A stretch of 43,532 bases of DNA from Candidatus Enterococcus moelleringii (GCF_017377575.1 NZ_JAFREM010000024.1:1-43532), one strand, 5' to 3'; shown: positions 15,493 through 26,088, numbered from the stretch's first letter. Notes: generated by a model not told the origin, from the letters alone. Numbers and translations are program-made.

Positions 15493-17529
15493 TTACACTT
15501 TCATGGCCACTTCGTAAGCTGCCCAAATCGCATCCATCACGTTGGTTGGTTTCTTGGCATCACCGATCAAGTACACATTATCGCCTTTGATAGCTTGATA
15601 CAAATTGTCATCTGGCAGATAGCCTACTGAAACTACAATATCATCGGCTGGAATTTCGTGAACCTTTGGCATGCCTTGTACACCTAGCGCAAACATGTGC
15701 TGTGCCCGGTTGGCCACGTTTGGATAGTTTTTGACCGTTTCTGTCACATAGGCTTTGCCCTCTTCGAATTTATCCACCACCGCATTCTTGATGACGGTTA
15801 CTTTGTAGTAGTCCAACAGCTCCATCATCATGTTGTAGTTGGCTGCTGATAGGCCGAAAGCATTCATGATAGTTTCGCTGGCTTCCACGATGGTGACTTT
15901 TTTGCCTTTGCGGGCCAGATCGTAAGCAATTTCGCAGCCGGTCAAGCCGCCGCCCACTACTACCACATTGTCGCCGGTAATTTCCTTGTTCTTCAGGGCA
16001 TCAATCGCATAGGCAACCTTGTCGCTGTCGAAGCCTGGCGTTTCCAGTTTTCTTTCGTTGGCGCCGGTAGCCACGAAAATTTCGTCGTAGCCTTTCGTCA
16101 TAGCTTCCGTCACTTCGGTATTCATTTGGACATTGATCCCTAAGTCGGTCATTTGTTTCTTGTACCAATCCAGCAACGCCCGATCGTCTTCTTTGAAATC
16201 TGGTGTAGCGGCTGCCACAAACACACCGCCCAATTCGTCGGTTTTCTCCATCAGATCCACTTTATGACCACGAATTGCTGCTACGCGAGCAGCTTCCATA
16301 CCGCCAATTCCGCCGCCGACTACCAAGACTTTTTTCGCCGTTTCAGCTGGAGTCAACGCATAGCTCTTTTCCCGTCCGCAGGCAGGATTTACGGCACAGG
16401 AAATATCTTTTCCTTGGAAAATCCGGCCTAAACAGCCTTGGTGGCAATAAATACATGGTCGAACATCTGACAGATTGCCTGCTGCAAACTTATTGGCAAT
16501 CTCAGGATCAGCCAACAACGGCCGCCCCATCCCCATCATATCCAGCTTGCCTTCTTCAATTACTTTATTTGCCAGCTCAGGATCGTCGAAACGTCCGGCA
16601 CAAACAATCGGAATGTCCACCACATCTTTCAGCTTCATCACGTCGTCTAAGTTGCAGGCTTTCGGCATGTACATTGGCGGATGCGCCCAGAACCAAGAAT
16701 CGTAGCTGCCGTTGTCGCAATTCAGCATGTCATAGCCGAACTCCTCCAATTTCTTAGCCACTACCCAAGATTCTTCATAGTCGCGACCTTTTTCTTCAAA
16801 CTCTTCTCCCGGAATTGCCCCGCGGTTGAAGTCCTTCACATAGCTTTTCACACTGTAGCGCATAGAAACTGGGAAATCGGCGCCGCATTTTTCCTTGATG
16901 GCTTCCACAATTTCTTTAATAATCCGCAAGCGATTTTCCAACGAGCCACCGTATTCATCGGTTCGACGGTTGAAGAAGGAAATGACAAATTGATCCAGCA
17001 AATAGCCCTCGTGAACCGCGTGAATTTCTACGCCGTCACCGCCAGCCTCTTGCACCAGCTTGGCACCATCAGCGAAATTTTTCACGTATTGATGAATCTC
17101 TTCTTTGGTCATGCCGATGTCAGTTTTAGTCGGGTCCCAGACGTTTTGAATCGGTGCCGGCGCTGGTGTGATCCCGGTTAGTCCATGGTTCGCCCGCCCG
17201 GTTAAGGCCGTCAACTGAACAAACACTTTGCCGCCTGCTTCATGCACCCCGTCCATCAAATACTTCATGTCCTTGACATAACCTTCCGGATTACTCAAAA
17301 TACAAAACCCCATATTGGCCACCACCGGCATTAATCCTGTGATGATCAAGCCGGTGCCGCCCTTAGCCCGCTCGATATAATAATCCGCGCCGTCCTTCGT
17401 GTAGGCAATCGTCTCCATACTCAACAGTCTAGGGGAGAACACCCCCATCGGCATCATGGCAATCCGGTTGGGCACCTCCACTGGTCCAATCTTCAACGGT
17501 GAAAATAATGCTTGATACTTTGTTTCCAT
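15493..17529 (-). CDS. NADH:flavin oxidoreductase / 2-enoate reductase family protein
   Basis: This 678-residue protein has the three-part layout of 2,4-dienoyl-CoA reductase, 2-enoate reductase and BaiCD-type enzymes. It has an Old-Yellow-Enzyme FMN barrel (residues 1 to about 350, with EIHAVHEGYLLDQF and NRRTDEYGGSLENR), a Cys cluster for one 4Fe-4S centre (CIYCHQGCLGRIF, then C about 12 residues on, near 357-376), and FAD- and NADH-binding Rossmann parts (VVGGGIGGMEAA near 405, VVVGGGLTGCEIA near 523). It would pass electrons from NAD(P)H through FAD and FeS to FMN to reduce an activated C=C bond; the substrate is unknown. A GAGGAGG site precedes the ATG. It is single, divergent from an AraC-type regulator that probably controls it, and sits between the two lysine operons without a clear link to lysine. 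Confidence 0.88.
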   Translation of the reverse strand: METKYQALFSPLKIGPVEVPNRIAMMPMGVFSPRLLSMETIAYTKDGADYYIERAKGGTGLIITGLMPVVANMGFCILSNPEGYVKDMKYLMDGVHEAGGKVFVQLTALTGRANHGLTGITPAPAPIQNVWDPTKTDIGMTKEEIHQYVKNFADGAKLVQEAGGDGVEIHAVHEGYLLDQFVISFFNRRTDEYGGSLENRLRIIKEIVEAIKEKCGADFPVSMRYSVKSYVKDFNRGAIPGEEFEEKGRDYEESWVVAKKLEEFGYDMLNCDNGSYDSWFWAHPPMYMPKACNLDDVMKLKDVVDIPIVCAGRFDDPELANKVIEEGKLDMMGMGRPLLADPEIANKFAAGNLSDVRPCIYCHQGCLGRIFQGKDISCAVNPACGREKSYALTPAETAKKVLVVGGGIGGMEAARVAAIRGHKVDLMEKTDELGGVFVAAATPDFKEDDRALLDWYKKQMTDLGINVQMNTEVTEAMTKGYDEIFVATGANERKLETPGFDSDKVAYAIDALKNKEITGDNVVVVGGGLTGCEIAYDLARKGKKVTIVEASETIMNAFGLSAANYNMMMELLDYYKVTVIKNAVVDKFEEGKAYVTETVKNYPNVANRAQHMFALGVQGMPKVHEIPADDIVVSVGYLPDDNLYQAIKGDNVYLIGDAKKPTNVMDAIWAAYEVAMKV

Positions 17530-17605
17530 ACAGCTTCCTCCTCTTAAAAATGTTCTTAAGACAATTCATTCCAGCATGGCGAAAAACACTTGTGAAAACC
17601 CTATC

Positions 17606-17622
17606 AATCGTTATACTTAAAG
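17606..17622. promoter_or_regulatory. Inverted repeat in the ene-reductase/AraC intergenic region
   Basis: The 170-base divergent region contains ATACTT-A-AAGTAT, with TATAC/TATAA hexamers usable as -10 elements on either strand. It is the best candidate for the AraC-type protein's target. The call is weak because a single AT-rich repeat can arise by chance. Confidence 0.35.
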
Positions 17623-17699
17623 TATACGTGGCCGGTTAGAAAAAACTATCACTTTCACGCCGCGGCAATATAAGAATCACGCGAGAGGAGCAAAGACCC

Positions 17700-18647
17700 A
17701 TGACTCATCATTGTCAGCGCTTTTCCAAGGCGCAGGATTACTCAGACGGACTGGCTCACTTGAATTTTCGCTATACCATAAAAAGTCAACAAACCGACAG
17801 CTTGACCACTTCTCACATTCATCAGCTGGATAATACCGTGTTAACCTATAGCTTGGTCAATCGTTCACAAGGAATTTTCACCCGGGTTCCCGATTCTTCC
17901 CAGGATTATTTAGGTTTGCGCTTTATTCGCCAGGGACACGAGATCCACGCCAGCCAAAATAATCGCAGTGTGCTGACGGATTATACGATTGGTATTTTCG
18001 ACTTAAATGCCATCAGTACCTACGATCGGCTGCAGCCCACTGAGAGCATCAATCTGTTTATTGAAAAAAATGGCCACAACCGCAACCTGCTGGGCCCCGC
18101 CGCTGCCAGTAAAATATTAGATGCTTCACAAGGCATGGGGCGTTTCCTGCTGGAGAGTATTTTTACCTTTGAGGAGCAGTTTCCCACGGCCTCCTTGGAA
18201 GAAAACAAGCTGATCTTGCACCATCTAATTAGTTTGTTGGGGGAATGGGTACTGCAATCATCACCACATTCAACCGACGACCAGTTAGTGAATCAAGCGG
18301 CTGACTATATTCGTTCCTATTTGTGGGACACTACTTTATCGATTGAACGAACGGCCCGTTTCTGCCAAACTTCCGTCCGTACTTTGCAAAAAGCTTTTTA
18401 CTTGGCGGATTTATCCTTCAGTCACTATGTGAAAGATGCCCGTTTAGCGCTGGCAGCGGTGAAACTTTTTCAAACCGATCAGCCGGCTACCTCGATTGCT
18501 TTTCAGTGCGGCTTCAACAACTCCGCCTATTTCAGCAAATGCTTTAAGGAAAAGTATCGTTTGTCGCCGTTGCAATACCGCAAAAAAGTGCAAAAACTGT
18601 TGGATATAACAGAAATTAGCGATTATCAGTGCCCTCTAACCCACTAA
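17700..18647 (+). CDS. AraC-family transcriptional regulator
   Basis: The last 100 residues form two helix-turn-helices of the AraC/XylS type: TLSIERTARFCQTSVRTLQK, followed by TSIAFQCGFNNSAYFSKCFK and the closing EKYRLSPLQYRK. Residues 1 to about 200 would be the sensor and dimerisation part, with no match I can name; it is not a clear cupin. Length (315) is normal for AraC-type activators. A GAGAGGAG ribosome site supports the start. It is divergent from the ene-reductase gene, a layout usually meaning control of that neighbour, with the substrate or an analogue as effector. An intrinsic terminator separates it from the dapA operon. Confidence 0.88.
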   Translation: MTHHCQRFSKAQDYSDGLAHLNFRYTIKSQQTDSLTTSHIHQLDNTVLTYSLVNRSQGIFTRVPDSSQDYLGLRFIRQGHEIHASQNNRSVLTDYTIGIFDLNAISTYDRLQPTESINLFIEKNGHNRNLLGPAAASKILDASQGMGRFLLESIFTFEEQFPTASLEENKLILHHLISLLGEWVLQSSPHSTDDQLVNQAADYIRSYLWDTTLSIERTARFCQTSVRTLQKAFYLADLSFSHYVKDARLALAAVKLFQTDQPATSIAFQCGFNNSAYFSKCFKEKYRLSPLQYRKKVQKLLDITEISDYQCPLTH

Positions 18648-18714
18648 ATACAGCAAAATTTTACAATTTGAAAGAATTTGCTGAAAAGTTTCAATTCGAT
18701 TTCCCGCAAACTAG

Positions 18715-18746
18715 GCCAAGGCTGTAAATAACAGCCTTGGCTTTTT
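18715..18746 (+). terminator. Terminator of the AraC-type gene
   Basis: Perfect 11-base arms GCCAAGGCTGT and ACAGCCTTGGC close a five-base loop and are followed by TTTTT. The following 115 bases up to the dapA promoter hold no gene. Confidence 0.85.
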
Positions 18747-18863
18747 ACTATATTTAAACTTCACTTGCATCATTCCACCGTCACGGATACATTTCGCGAA
18801 TCCTGCATAAACCCCGCTTTTCACGCCGAATTTCTTGCGTTTTTATTCAATTAAGAAAAAAGG

Positions 18864-18906
18864 ATTAGAAAACAAATAGACACACTCTCATGATTTAGTA
18901 TATAAT
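18864..18906 (+). promoter_or_regulatory. Promoter region of the dapA-dapB-dapD operon
   Basis: A -35 TAGACA (18877-18882), an 18-base spacer and a perfect -10 TATAAT (18901-18906) are seen. Next to the -35 lies ATTAGAAAAC (18864-18873), resembling one arm of the operator in the dapL promoter, which has the same -35. Downstream, AAAGGAT and ATCCTTT form an inverted repeat in the 75-base leader. An L-box lysine riboswitch would need about 170 bases and is absent. Confidence 0.65.
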
Positions 18907-18982
18907 TCGATTAACTAAAGGATTATCCATCGCTTTTCAAGTTTTTTTATCCTTTTAAATCACAAATAAAGGAGTGTTTTAT

Positions 18983-19867
18983 TTGAGCATCTTTGAAGGT
19001 ACAGCAGTCGCGTTAGTTACACCAATGAAAGAAGACGGGGCGGTTGATTATAAGAAATTAGACGAACTCGTTGAATGGCAAATTGAACAAGGCACAGATG
19101 CAATCGTAGCGTGCGGAACCACCGGTGAAGCCTCTACGTTAGCCAATCATGAACATATTAGCGTCATCGAAGCAGTAGTTAAGAAAGCTGCCGGCCGCGT
19201 GCCGATTATCGCCGGCACAGGCGTCAATGACACCAACCATGCCATCGAATTATCTACCGGAGCAGAAAGTGTGGGAGCCGATGCATTATTAATCGTAACG
19301 CCTTACTACAACAAAGCATCCGATACTGGCTTATTCCTGCATTATGAAAAAATCGCCCAAAGCGTGAAATTGCCGATTATTCTTTACTCGGTGCAATCAC
19401 GTACCAACATGAACCTTTCGGCTGCACTAGTTGAAAAATTGATCACTATTCCAAATATCGTGGGGATCAAAGAAGCCAGCGGCGACATTGCGCAGGTTGC
19501 GGACATTTGTCGCTTAGCCTCTGATGACTTTGCGGTTTACTCTGGCAACGACGATCAAGTTCTGCCGTTAATGGCTTTAGGCGGCAAAGGGGTAATCTCA
19601 ACCATTGCCAATATCGCGCCAAAACAAACCCATGAACTGGCTCAGGCTGCTTTAGATGGTAATTACGATTTAGCTCGCGAAATGCAATTGGCGCAATTGC
19701 CGTTAATTCACGCATTGTTCTGCGAAGTTAACCCGATTCCAGTCAAAACAGCCGTTGGACTTTTAGGTAAAATCGATCCAAACTTCCGTCTGCCATTAAG
19801 TGATGCCCAGCCTGAAACGGTTGAGCGCTTGAAAAAAGAAATGGCCGCTTACGGTTTGGAGGTTTAA
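18983..19867 (+). CDS. dapA: 4-hydroxy-tetrahydrodipicolinate synthase
   Basis: I start at TTG 18983: AAAGGAG lies eight bases upstream and the reading begins SIFEGTAVALVTPM, matching family N-termini. The enzyme is a TIM-barrel class I aldolase that condenses pyruvate with aspartate semialdehyde, the committed step to lysine. K163 (VGIKEASGD) forms the Schiff base; T46-T47 in CGTTGEAS and Y135 (LYSVQSRT) are the proton relay. The usual YNVPGRT is here YSVQSRT, a mild deviation, while the key Tyr and Arg are kept. Length is 294. It is the first gene of dapA-dapB-dapD, and dapB follows after one base. Confidence 0.95.
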   Translation: MSIFEGTAVALVTPMKEDGAVDYKKLDELVEWQIEQGTDAIVACGTTGEASTLANHEHISVIEAVVKKAAGRVPIIAGTGVNDTNHAIELSTGAESVGADALLIVTPYYNKASDTGLFLHYEKIAQSVKLPIILYSVQSRTNMNLSAALVEKLITIPNIVGIKEASGDIAQVADICRLASDDFAVYSGNDDQVLPLMALGGKGVISTIANIAPKQTHELAQAALDGNYDLAREMQLAQLPLIHALFCEVNPIPVKTAVGLLGKIDPNFRLPLSDAQPETVERLKKEMAAYGLEV

Positions 19868-19868
19868 G

Positions 19869-20624
19869 ATGTTAAAAGTTATTTTGAACGGTGCCAATGG
19901 CCGCATGGGCCGCGTTTTACAAGAAATGATCGCCGGTGACGCCGATATGGTGATTGCTGCAGGGATTGACCGGGAGGAATTTTCCGCCGACTTTCCGACA
20001 TTTCAAAACATGGCAGATTGCGATGTAGCAGCGGATGTCGTTATCGACTTCTCCCACTACACAGCGACGCCAGCTGTTTTAGACTACTGTGTCGAAAAAC
20101 AACTGCCGGTGGTAGTTGCCACAACTGGTTTAGAGGAAGACACTAAAAAACGGCTTTTAGCAGCCAGCGAAAAAACGGCCGTCTTCTTTTCGGCCAACAT
20201 GTCGATTGGTATTAATTTATTAGCCAAAGCGATTCGCGAAATTACGCCGTTATTGGAAGACGACTTCAATGTGGAAATCATTGAAAAGCATCACAACCAG
20301 AAAAAAGACTCTCCTAGCGGAACAGCCTTACTGCTGGCGGATGCTGTCAACGATGCGGTAAAGGAAAAGAAAACTTATATCTACGGCCGTCACGGCAACG
20401 ATTTAAGCAATCCTTTGTCTGAATTAGGTATCCACGCGGTTCGCGGCGGAACGATCCCCGGCGAACACACCGTGTTGTATGCTGGACCAGACGAAATCAT
20501 CGAACTAAATCACTTGGCTCTTTCCCGCAATATTTTTGCTAACGGTGCGGTGAAAGCAGCTAAATATGTCAGCCAGAAATCTGCTGGTTTATATGACATG
20601 GAACAATTAATTGACGAGAAATAG
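19869..20624 (+). CDS. dapB: 4-hydroxy-tetrahydrodipicolinate reductase
   Basis: The enzyme reduces dehydrated hydroxytetrahydrodipicolinate with NAD(P)H. The nucleotide-binding GANGRMG motif is at residues 8-14, VVATTG marks the end of the Rossmann part, and [18 protein letters not shown] carries the catalytic His and Lys of the family. The last part has the usual [15 protein letters not shown] block. Length 251 is typical of Gram-positive members. The GGAGG at the dapA 3' end serves as ribosome site, so translation is coupled. The next gene, dapD, begins 13 bases downstream. Confidence 0.95.
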   Translation: MLKVILNGANGRMGRVLQEMIAGDADMVIAAGIDREEFSADFPTFQNMADCDVAADVVIDFSHYTATPAVLDYCVEKQLPVVVATTGLEEDTKKRLLAASEKTAVFFSANMSIGINLLAKAIREITPLLEDDFNVEIIEKHHNQKKDSPSGTALLLADAVNDAVKEKKTYIYGRHGNDLSNPLSELGIHAVRGGTIPGEHTVLYAGPDEIIELNHLALSRNIFANGAVKAAKYVSQKSAGLYDMEQLIDEK

Positions 20625-20637
20625 AAAGAGGAAGACA

Positions 20638-21351
20638 ATGACCCACGAGAACTTAACCGATCCATATGAAATTGCAAAATTTATTAAAAACGCAGAAAAA
20701 ATGACTCCGATTAAAGCCTATGTACAAGGCGACTTAGCCGGTGTCAAAAGCGATAAAGTCAAAATTTTCGGTCAAGGTCACGCTTGGATCTGGATTGGCA
20801 ATGCCCCTGAGGTAACTGCTTTATTGGAAGAACAAAAAGAAAAAATTACTGAAAGCTACATCGAAAACGATCGCCGCAATTCAGCGGTACCGATGCTGGA
20901 CATCACGACTGTTAATGCCCGTATTGAACCAGGCGCATTGATTCGCGATCGGGTTGAAATCGGCGACAGCTCAGTCATCATGATGGGTGCCATCATTAAC
21001 ATTGGCGCTTCTGTCGGCGAAGGAACCATGATCGATATGGGCGCGATTTTAGGCGCTCGCGCAACCGTTGGTAAACATGCCCACATCGGAGCTGGTGCGG
21101 TTTTAGCTGGCGTTTTAGAGCCACCTAGTGCCACTCCTGTAATCATCGAAGACAACGTACTAGTTGGTGCCAACGCCGTCGTATTAGAAGGCGTTCGCGT
21201 CGGCAAAGATGCTGTTGTTGCTGCTGGTGCTATCGTCACTGAAGACGTGCCTGCCGGAGCAGTTGTGGCCGGATCACCAGCCCGCGTCATCAAAATGAAG
21301 GACGAAAAAACCGCCGGGAAAACCGAATTTTTAGACGACCTTCGCAAATAA
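20638..21351 (+). CDS. dapD: Tetrahydrodipicolinate N-acetyltransferase
   Basis: I choose ATG 20638 ([15 protein letters not shown], 237 residues) because an AGAGGAAG site precedes it; an upstream in-frame ATG gives a basic, non-homologous extension. Residues 90-220 are left-handed beta-helix hexapeptide repeats ([20 protein letters not shown] and later [19 protein letters not shown]). This is the Gram-positive acetyl type (also named dapH), not the succinyl DapD. It acetylates tetrahydrodipicolinate and so requires an N-acetyl-diaminopimelate deacetylase, which the dapL-like gene in the other operon would supply. The intervening aminotransferase is not in the window. An intrinsic terminator ends the operon. 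Confidence 0.93.
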   Translation: MTHENLTDPYEIAKFIKNAEKMTPIKAYVQGDLAGVKSDKVKIFGQGHAWIWIGNAPEVTALLEEQKEKITESYIENDRRNSAVPMLDITTVNARIEPGALIRDRVEIGDSSVIMMGAIINIGASVGEGTMIDMGAILGARATVGKHAHIGAGAVLAGVLEPPSATPVIIEDNVLVGANAVVLEGVRVGKDAVVAAGAIVTEDVPAGAVVAGSPARVIKMKDEKTAGKTEFLDDLRK

Positions 21352-21359
21352 ATACTACC

Positions 21360-21390
21360 TGCGCATCTTCTTAGAGGATGCGCATTTTTT
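21360..21390 (+). terminator. Terminator of dapA-dapB-dapD
   Basis: TGCGCATC and GATGCGCA arms close a nine-base loop and run into six T, nine bases after the dapD stop. Confidence 0.85.
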
Positions 21391-21640
21391 CTAAGAAAGG
21401 CTTCGCAAACTCGTTCAGCTTTTCGCTTAATGCCGACAAAGCTAGCTCCTTAATACGGTACTGAATTTTCTACAAAAATTCACTTTATTCTCGTACGCAT
21501 ACCATTCCACTAAGCGGGTCAAACATGATACTCGTTAAAGCTTGATTATCTGATAAACCAGCTTTTTCGAACTGTGAAAAGTGGAACTGGCAAGCTAGTT
21601 TGTGAAGCCGGACATCATCAACATGATCGTTATAACATTT
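21391..21640 (-). other. Intergenic stretch with possible coding remnant
   Basis: No intact gene is present. On the minus strand one frame, broken by two stops near 21475-21495, reads FEKAGLSDNQALTSIMFDPL and then KELALSALSEKLNEFAKPFL. The composition is protein-like, so it may be a decayed gene, but I match it to no family. Confidence 0.25.
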
Positions 21641-21689
21641 TCAATTGTGGAAAGTTTATACTTCCCATACTGTCAAAAAGGAGCCTGCT

Positions 21690-22892
21690 ATGTTCAATCG
21701 AACCATCGTCTTTGCCCCAGCAACCTTTAATCTAGCCGAAACCACCCGCATGATCGAAGTGGCCAAAGAGCTGCGGACCTCCTGCAATTGCCAGTTTTTC
21801 GGTTTTTCCACTACCCATGCGGCTTGGATTACCAAGAACGGCTTTCCCTTTACCTTACTGACGCCGGTGTTGACGAAGGAACAGGAAAGACAAATCATTG
21901 AACTGGATCAGATGAAAGGGATCAAGAATCCTTTTACCACTGAATTAGTTGCCGCTCGGGTCAAAAGTGAGCTGGAATTTTTGAAGGAGCAAAAGCCGGT
22001 CGCTGCGATTACCGGCACCAACGTAACGATTTTCCTTAGTGCCCGCATCGCCAAAATCCCGCTGGTTTACGTGAAGCCTTACGCCCTGTCGCGACCACAG
22101 CTGGAAAATGATGCCCAGACGCCAGTGGATTCATTGATGTCAAAAATCACCTGGAAGCCGAAAGCCTTTCGTGACGTAGCGAAAAATTATCAGCTGGCAT
22201 TGCCTAAATACAGCATTGAGCTGTTGGATGGCGACGAAAATCTGATTACCACCTTCCGGGACTTTACCAGCTGGCAAGATTATCCTGCCAATTATCACAA
22301 TGTCGGACCGATTTTCGCTCAATTGGCGAATTCTTTGCCGCCTGATTTAGAGGCAACCTTAAAAACGGCCCAGCAGAACCAGCAGCCAATCGTCTATTTT
22401 GCCTTAGGAAGCTCTGGCAATTCCAAACTGGCCCGAAATATTCTGAGTGTTTTAAAGGCTGCGAAGTTTCTTGTGCTGGCGCCCATCAAGCAATATTTAT
22501 CCGTGGAAGAGATCGCCGCTTATCAAAACACTTCGATTATGATTACCGATTTACTGCCGGCCCCTTTGCTGGCGCCTTACCTGAGTTTTTCGATTATTCA
22601 CGGCGGCGAAGGAACGGTACAAACGGCCTGTATTTCCGGTAAACCTTTTATCGGCTACGGCTTGCAGCAGGAACAAACCATGAATCTCAAGTACTGCGAA
22701 GCCTATGGCAATGGGATTCGTTTGAAAGCTAAGCCCTTTTCTGCTAAACAGCTGCAGCAGGCAATCACGGAGATTCAGACGGAAAGCTATCAAGATAAGG
22801 CGGCTAAATTAGCGGAAGACTTCCACGGAGATGGTGCGAGGAATGCTGCGGAGTTTATTAAGGAGAAGTACCTAAAAAAGCTAGTTAAGTAA
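21690..22892 (+). CDS. UGT-type glycosyltransferase (GT1-like)
   Basis: I start at ATG 21690 (MFNRTIVFAPATFNL, 400 residues), which follows a clear AAGGAG; the longer frame has no site. The protein is a GT-B-fold nucleotide-sugar transferase of the UGT/MGT type. The C-terminal domain has IVYFALGSSG, ITDLLPAPLLAPYLSFSIIHGGEGTVQTA and PFIGYGLQQEQTMN, the sugar-nucleotide-binding HGG...Q signature. The N-terminal domain would bind the acceptor; drug, lipid and surface-polymer acceptors are all known in this family. It is monocistronic and shares a bidirectional terminator with glpK. A macrolide-inactivating role cannot be concluded from sequence. Confidence 0.8.
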   Translation: MFNRTIVFAPATFNLAETTRMIEVAKELRTSCNCQFFGFSTTHAAWITKNGFPFTLLTPVLTKEQERQIIELDQMKGIKNPFTTELVAARVKSELEFLKEQKPVAAITGTNVTIFLSARIAKIPLVYVKPYALSRPQLENDAQTPVDSLMSKITWKPKAFRDVAKNYQLALPKYSIELLDGDENLITTFRDFTSWQDYPANYHNVGPIFAQLANSLPPDLEATLKTAQQNQQPIVYFALGSSGNSKLARNILSVLKAAKFLVLAPIKQYLSVEEIAAYQNTSIMITDLLPAPLLAPYLSFSIIHGGEGTVQTACISGKPFIGYGLQQEQTMNLKYCEAYGNGIRLKAKPFSAKQLQQAITEIQTESYQDKAAKLAEDFHGDGARNAAEFIKEKYLKKLVK

Positions 22893-22914
22893 AAATCACT
22901 TAACTAGCTTTTTT
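22876..22914. terminator. Bidirectional terminator between the glycosyltransferase and glpK
   Basis: Perfect 15-base arms AAAAGCTAGTTAAGT and ACTTAACTAGCTTTT enclose seven bases, with T runs in both directions. The glycosyltransferase stop codon lies at the arm/loop junction. Confidence 0.88.
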
Positions 22915-22916
22915 TT

Positions 22917-24515
<1,599 letters not shown>

Positions 24516-24611
24516 CTAAAATTCTGAAAATAAGATGAAACTTTCACGTGTACACACTGCCCTTCTTTCGTTATACTAGTGTTAACTTACTATAAAAAAA
24601 GAGGTGTTCAT

Positions 24612-25787
24612 GTGAAAAATGATTCAAAGTCGCCTTTAATCAATTTTTTTGGCGGGAAAACTTCCTACTATTTAATTGGGCTGGTGGCCCTTTTGTCAGT
24701 CACGATTTACCTGTTGAATAAAATCTCCTTTATTTTCCATCCTTTTGTGGTGATTTTTTCAACTGTACTGCCGCCCTTGGTTTTTGCTTTGCTGCTGTAT
24801 TATTTATTTAATCCGATTGTCAATTTTCTCAGCAAAAAAGGCCTGTCTCGCGGTCTGAGTATTGCCCTAAGTTATGTGGTGATTCTTGGCGCCCTAGTGA
24901 TTGGCGGATTTCAGCTGGGACCCATTATCGAACGGCAAGCGGTCGACCTGTTTAATCAGCTGCCGGGCTTCTTCAATGATTTCCAGCAAACGATCCAGAA
25001 TTTCTTAGACAACACACCCTTTGCGGCGCAATCAGACGATGCGATGGCTTCCCTCAACAGTATCGTCAAGGATTTCAGCAGCTTTATCGTCAACAACTGG
25101 CAAAAAGGTGCCAAAGGGATTGGAACGATTTTCTCGGCGGTGTCTACTGTGGCGATTACCTTGTTCACTGGACCGATTGTGGCCTTCTTCTTAATCAAGA
25201 ATCCGCAAAAGCTGTACCAAGCCTTTATGGCGATTGTGCCGCCCCGTTTTCGCCATGATGCTCAGGAGCTGACCAAGGTTGCCAATCAACAGCTGGGGGC
25301 CTTCTTAAAAGGACAGGTCATCGCATCTTTGTTGTTAGGAGCCATTTATTGGGTGGTCTTCTTAATAATCGGTTTGGAATTTGCGACAGTGATCGCAATT
25401 GCGGCGGGAATTTTAAGTATTATTCCATATATTGGAGCCTTTCTTGCTTTCTTCCCGGGGCTGTTCATCGCCTTTCAGGATTCTTCCTTTATGGTGGTGA
25501 AATTTGTGTTTGTCTGGTTCGCCGTGCAAATGCTACATGGCGATCTAGTGGTGCCACGGGTTATGGGCGACCGGTTGAAAATTCATCCAGTGACGATTCT
25601 GATCGTTTTACTAGTAATGGGCGATTTATTAGGTTTGGTAGGTGTCATTTTCGGGATTCCGATTTATTCCATGATCAAGCTAATGGTAGTCTTTACCTTC
25701 CGTAAATTCAAACAACGCTACAATAAATATTTCGGCCAAAACGGGACCTACGAAAACACCGATTTTTCCGAGGATGATTATCTCTAG
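24612..25787 (+). CDS. AI-2E family membrane protein
   Basis: I choose GTG 24612 (391 residues), five bases after GAGGTG; the nearby ATG is out of frame. The protein belongs to the AI-2E/UPF0118 family, with about eight membrane segments: an N-terminal pair (YLIGLVALLSVTIYLLNKIS), a long soluble loop (residues 115-190), and a C-terminal cluster with GAIYWVVFLIIG and the family's 'P.VMGDRLKIHP' motif. Members transport autoinducer-2 in one case and Na+/H+ in others, so the substrate here is open. The cytoplasmic tail (FGQNGTYENTDFSEDDYL) is acidic. It is a single gene with no quorum-sensing genes near it. Confidence 0.85.
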   Translation: MKNDSKSPLINFFGGKTSYYLIGLVALLSVTIYLLNKISFIFHPFVVIFSTVLPPLVFALLLYYLFNPIVNFLSKKGLSRGLSIALSYVVILGALVIGGFQLGPIIERQAVDLFNQLPGFFNDFQQTIQNFLDNTPFAAQSDDAMASLNSIVKDFSSFIVNNWQKGAKGIGTIFSAVSTVAITLFTGPIVAFFLIKNPQKLYQAFMAIVPPRFRHDAQELTKVANQQLGAFLKGQVIASLLLGAIYWVVFLIIGLEFATVIAIAAGILSIIPYIGAFLAFFPGLFIAFQDSSFMVVKFVFVWFAVQMLHGDLVVPRVMGDRLKIHPVTILIVLLVMGDLLGLVGVIFGIPIYSMIKLMVVFTFRKFKQRYNKYFGQNGTYENTDFSEDDYL

Positions 25788-25870
25788 CCTCTCGACTCCG
25801 AGCTCAATTTTTGTAATTTTTAAACAGAAGTGCTAGTTTAGAGGTAGACAAAGAAACGGAGTGAGTAATC

Positions 25871-26050
25871 ATGGAACAATTCGTAAACAGTAAATTAATC
25901 GAAGCAAAAAAAGAAGTAGAACGTTTGGAAGACCACCGCACTGAAAGCTTAGGCAACTCAATCAACTACATTGAAAACGAAATTCAAATCCAACGTTTAT
26001 ATGCTCAAATCGAAGCTTATGAAATTGTTTTAAAAGAAGCAAGTAAATAA
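25871..26050 (+). CDS. 59-residue coiled-coil-like protein of unknown function
   Basis: A short gene not overlapped by any other. The ATG follows a GGAGTGAG site and the frame reads EQFVNSKLIEAKKEVERLED and then NEIQIQRLYAQIEAYEIVLK. It is almost wholly helical, with heptad-spaced Leu/Ile/Val and many Glu/Lys, fitting a two-helix hairpin or coiled coil. It has no Cys, Trp, Pro or signal peptide. A TTGTAA-17-TAGTTT promoter with an extended TG lies upstream and an intrinsic terminator follows directly, so it is transcribed alone. Codons such as GAA, AAA and CGT suggest good expression. I know no family for it; a small cytosolic adaptor is a guess. Confidence 0.75.
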   Translation: MEQFVNSKLIEAKKEVERLEDHRTESLGNSINYIENEIQIQRLYAQIEAYEIVLKEASK

Positions 26051-26059
26051 GCAAACAAA

Positions 26060-26088
26060 AAATCCGTTCACTGAACGGATTTTTTTAT
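26060..26088. terminator. Terminator between the 59-residue gene and the TrhA gene
   Basis: AAATCCGTTCA and TGAACGGATTT form a tight hairpin with A/T runs on both sides, placed between two convergent stops. Confidence 0.85.

Noticed and set aside
18907-18982. Lysine riboswitch before dapA
   Set aside because: The leader from the promoter to the start codon is about 75 bases and lacks the L-box folds; a protein operator fits better.
24612-25787. Naming the AI-2E family protein an autoinducer-2 exporter
   Set aside because: Family members have different substrates and no quorum-sensing genes are nearby.
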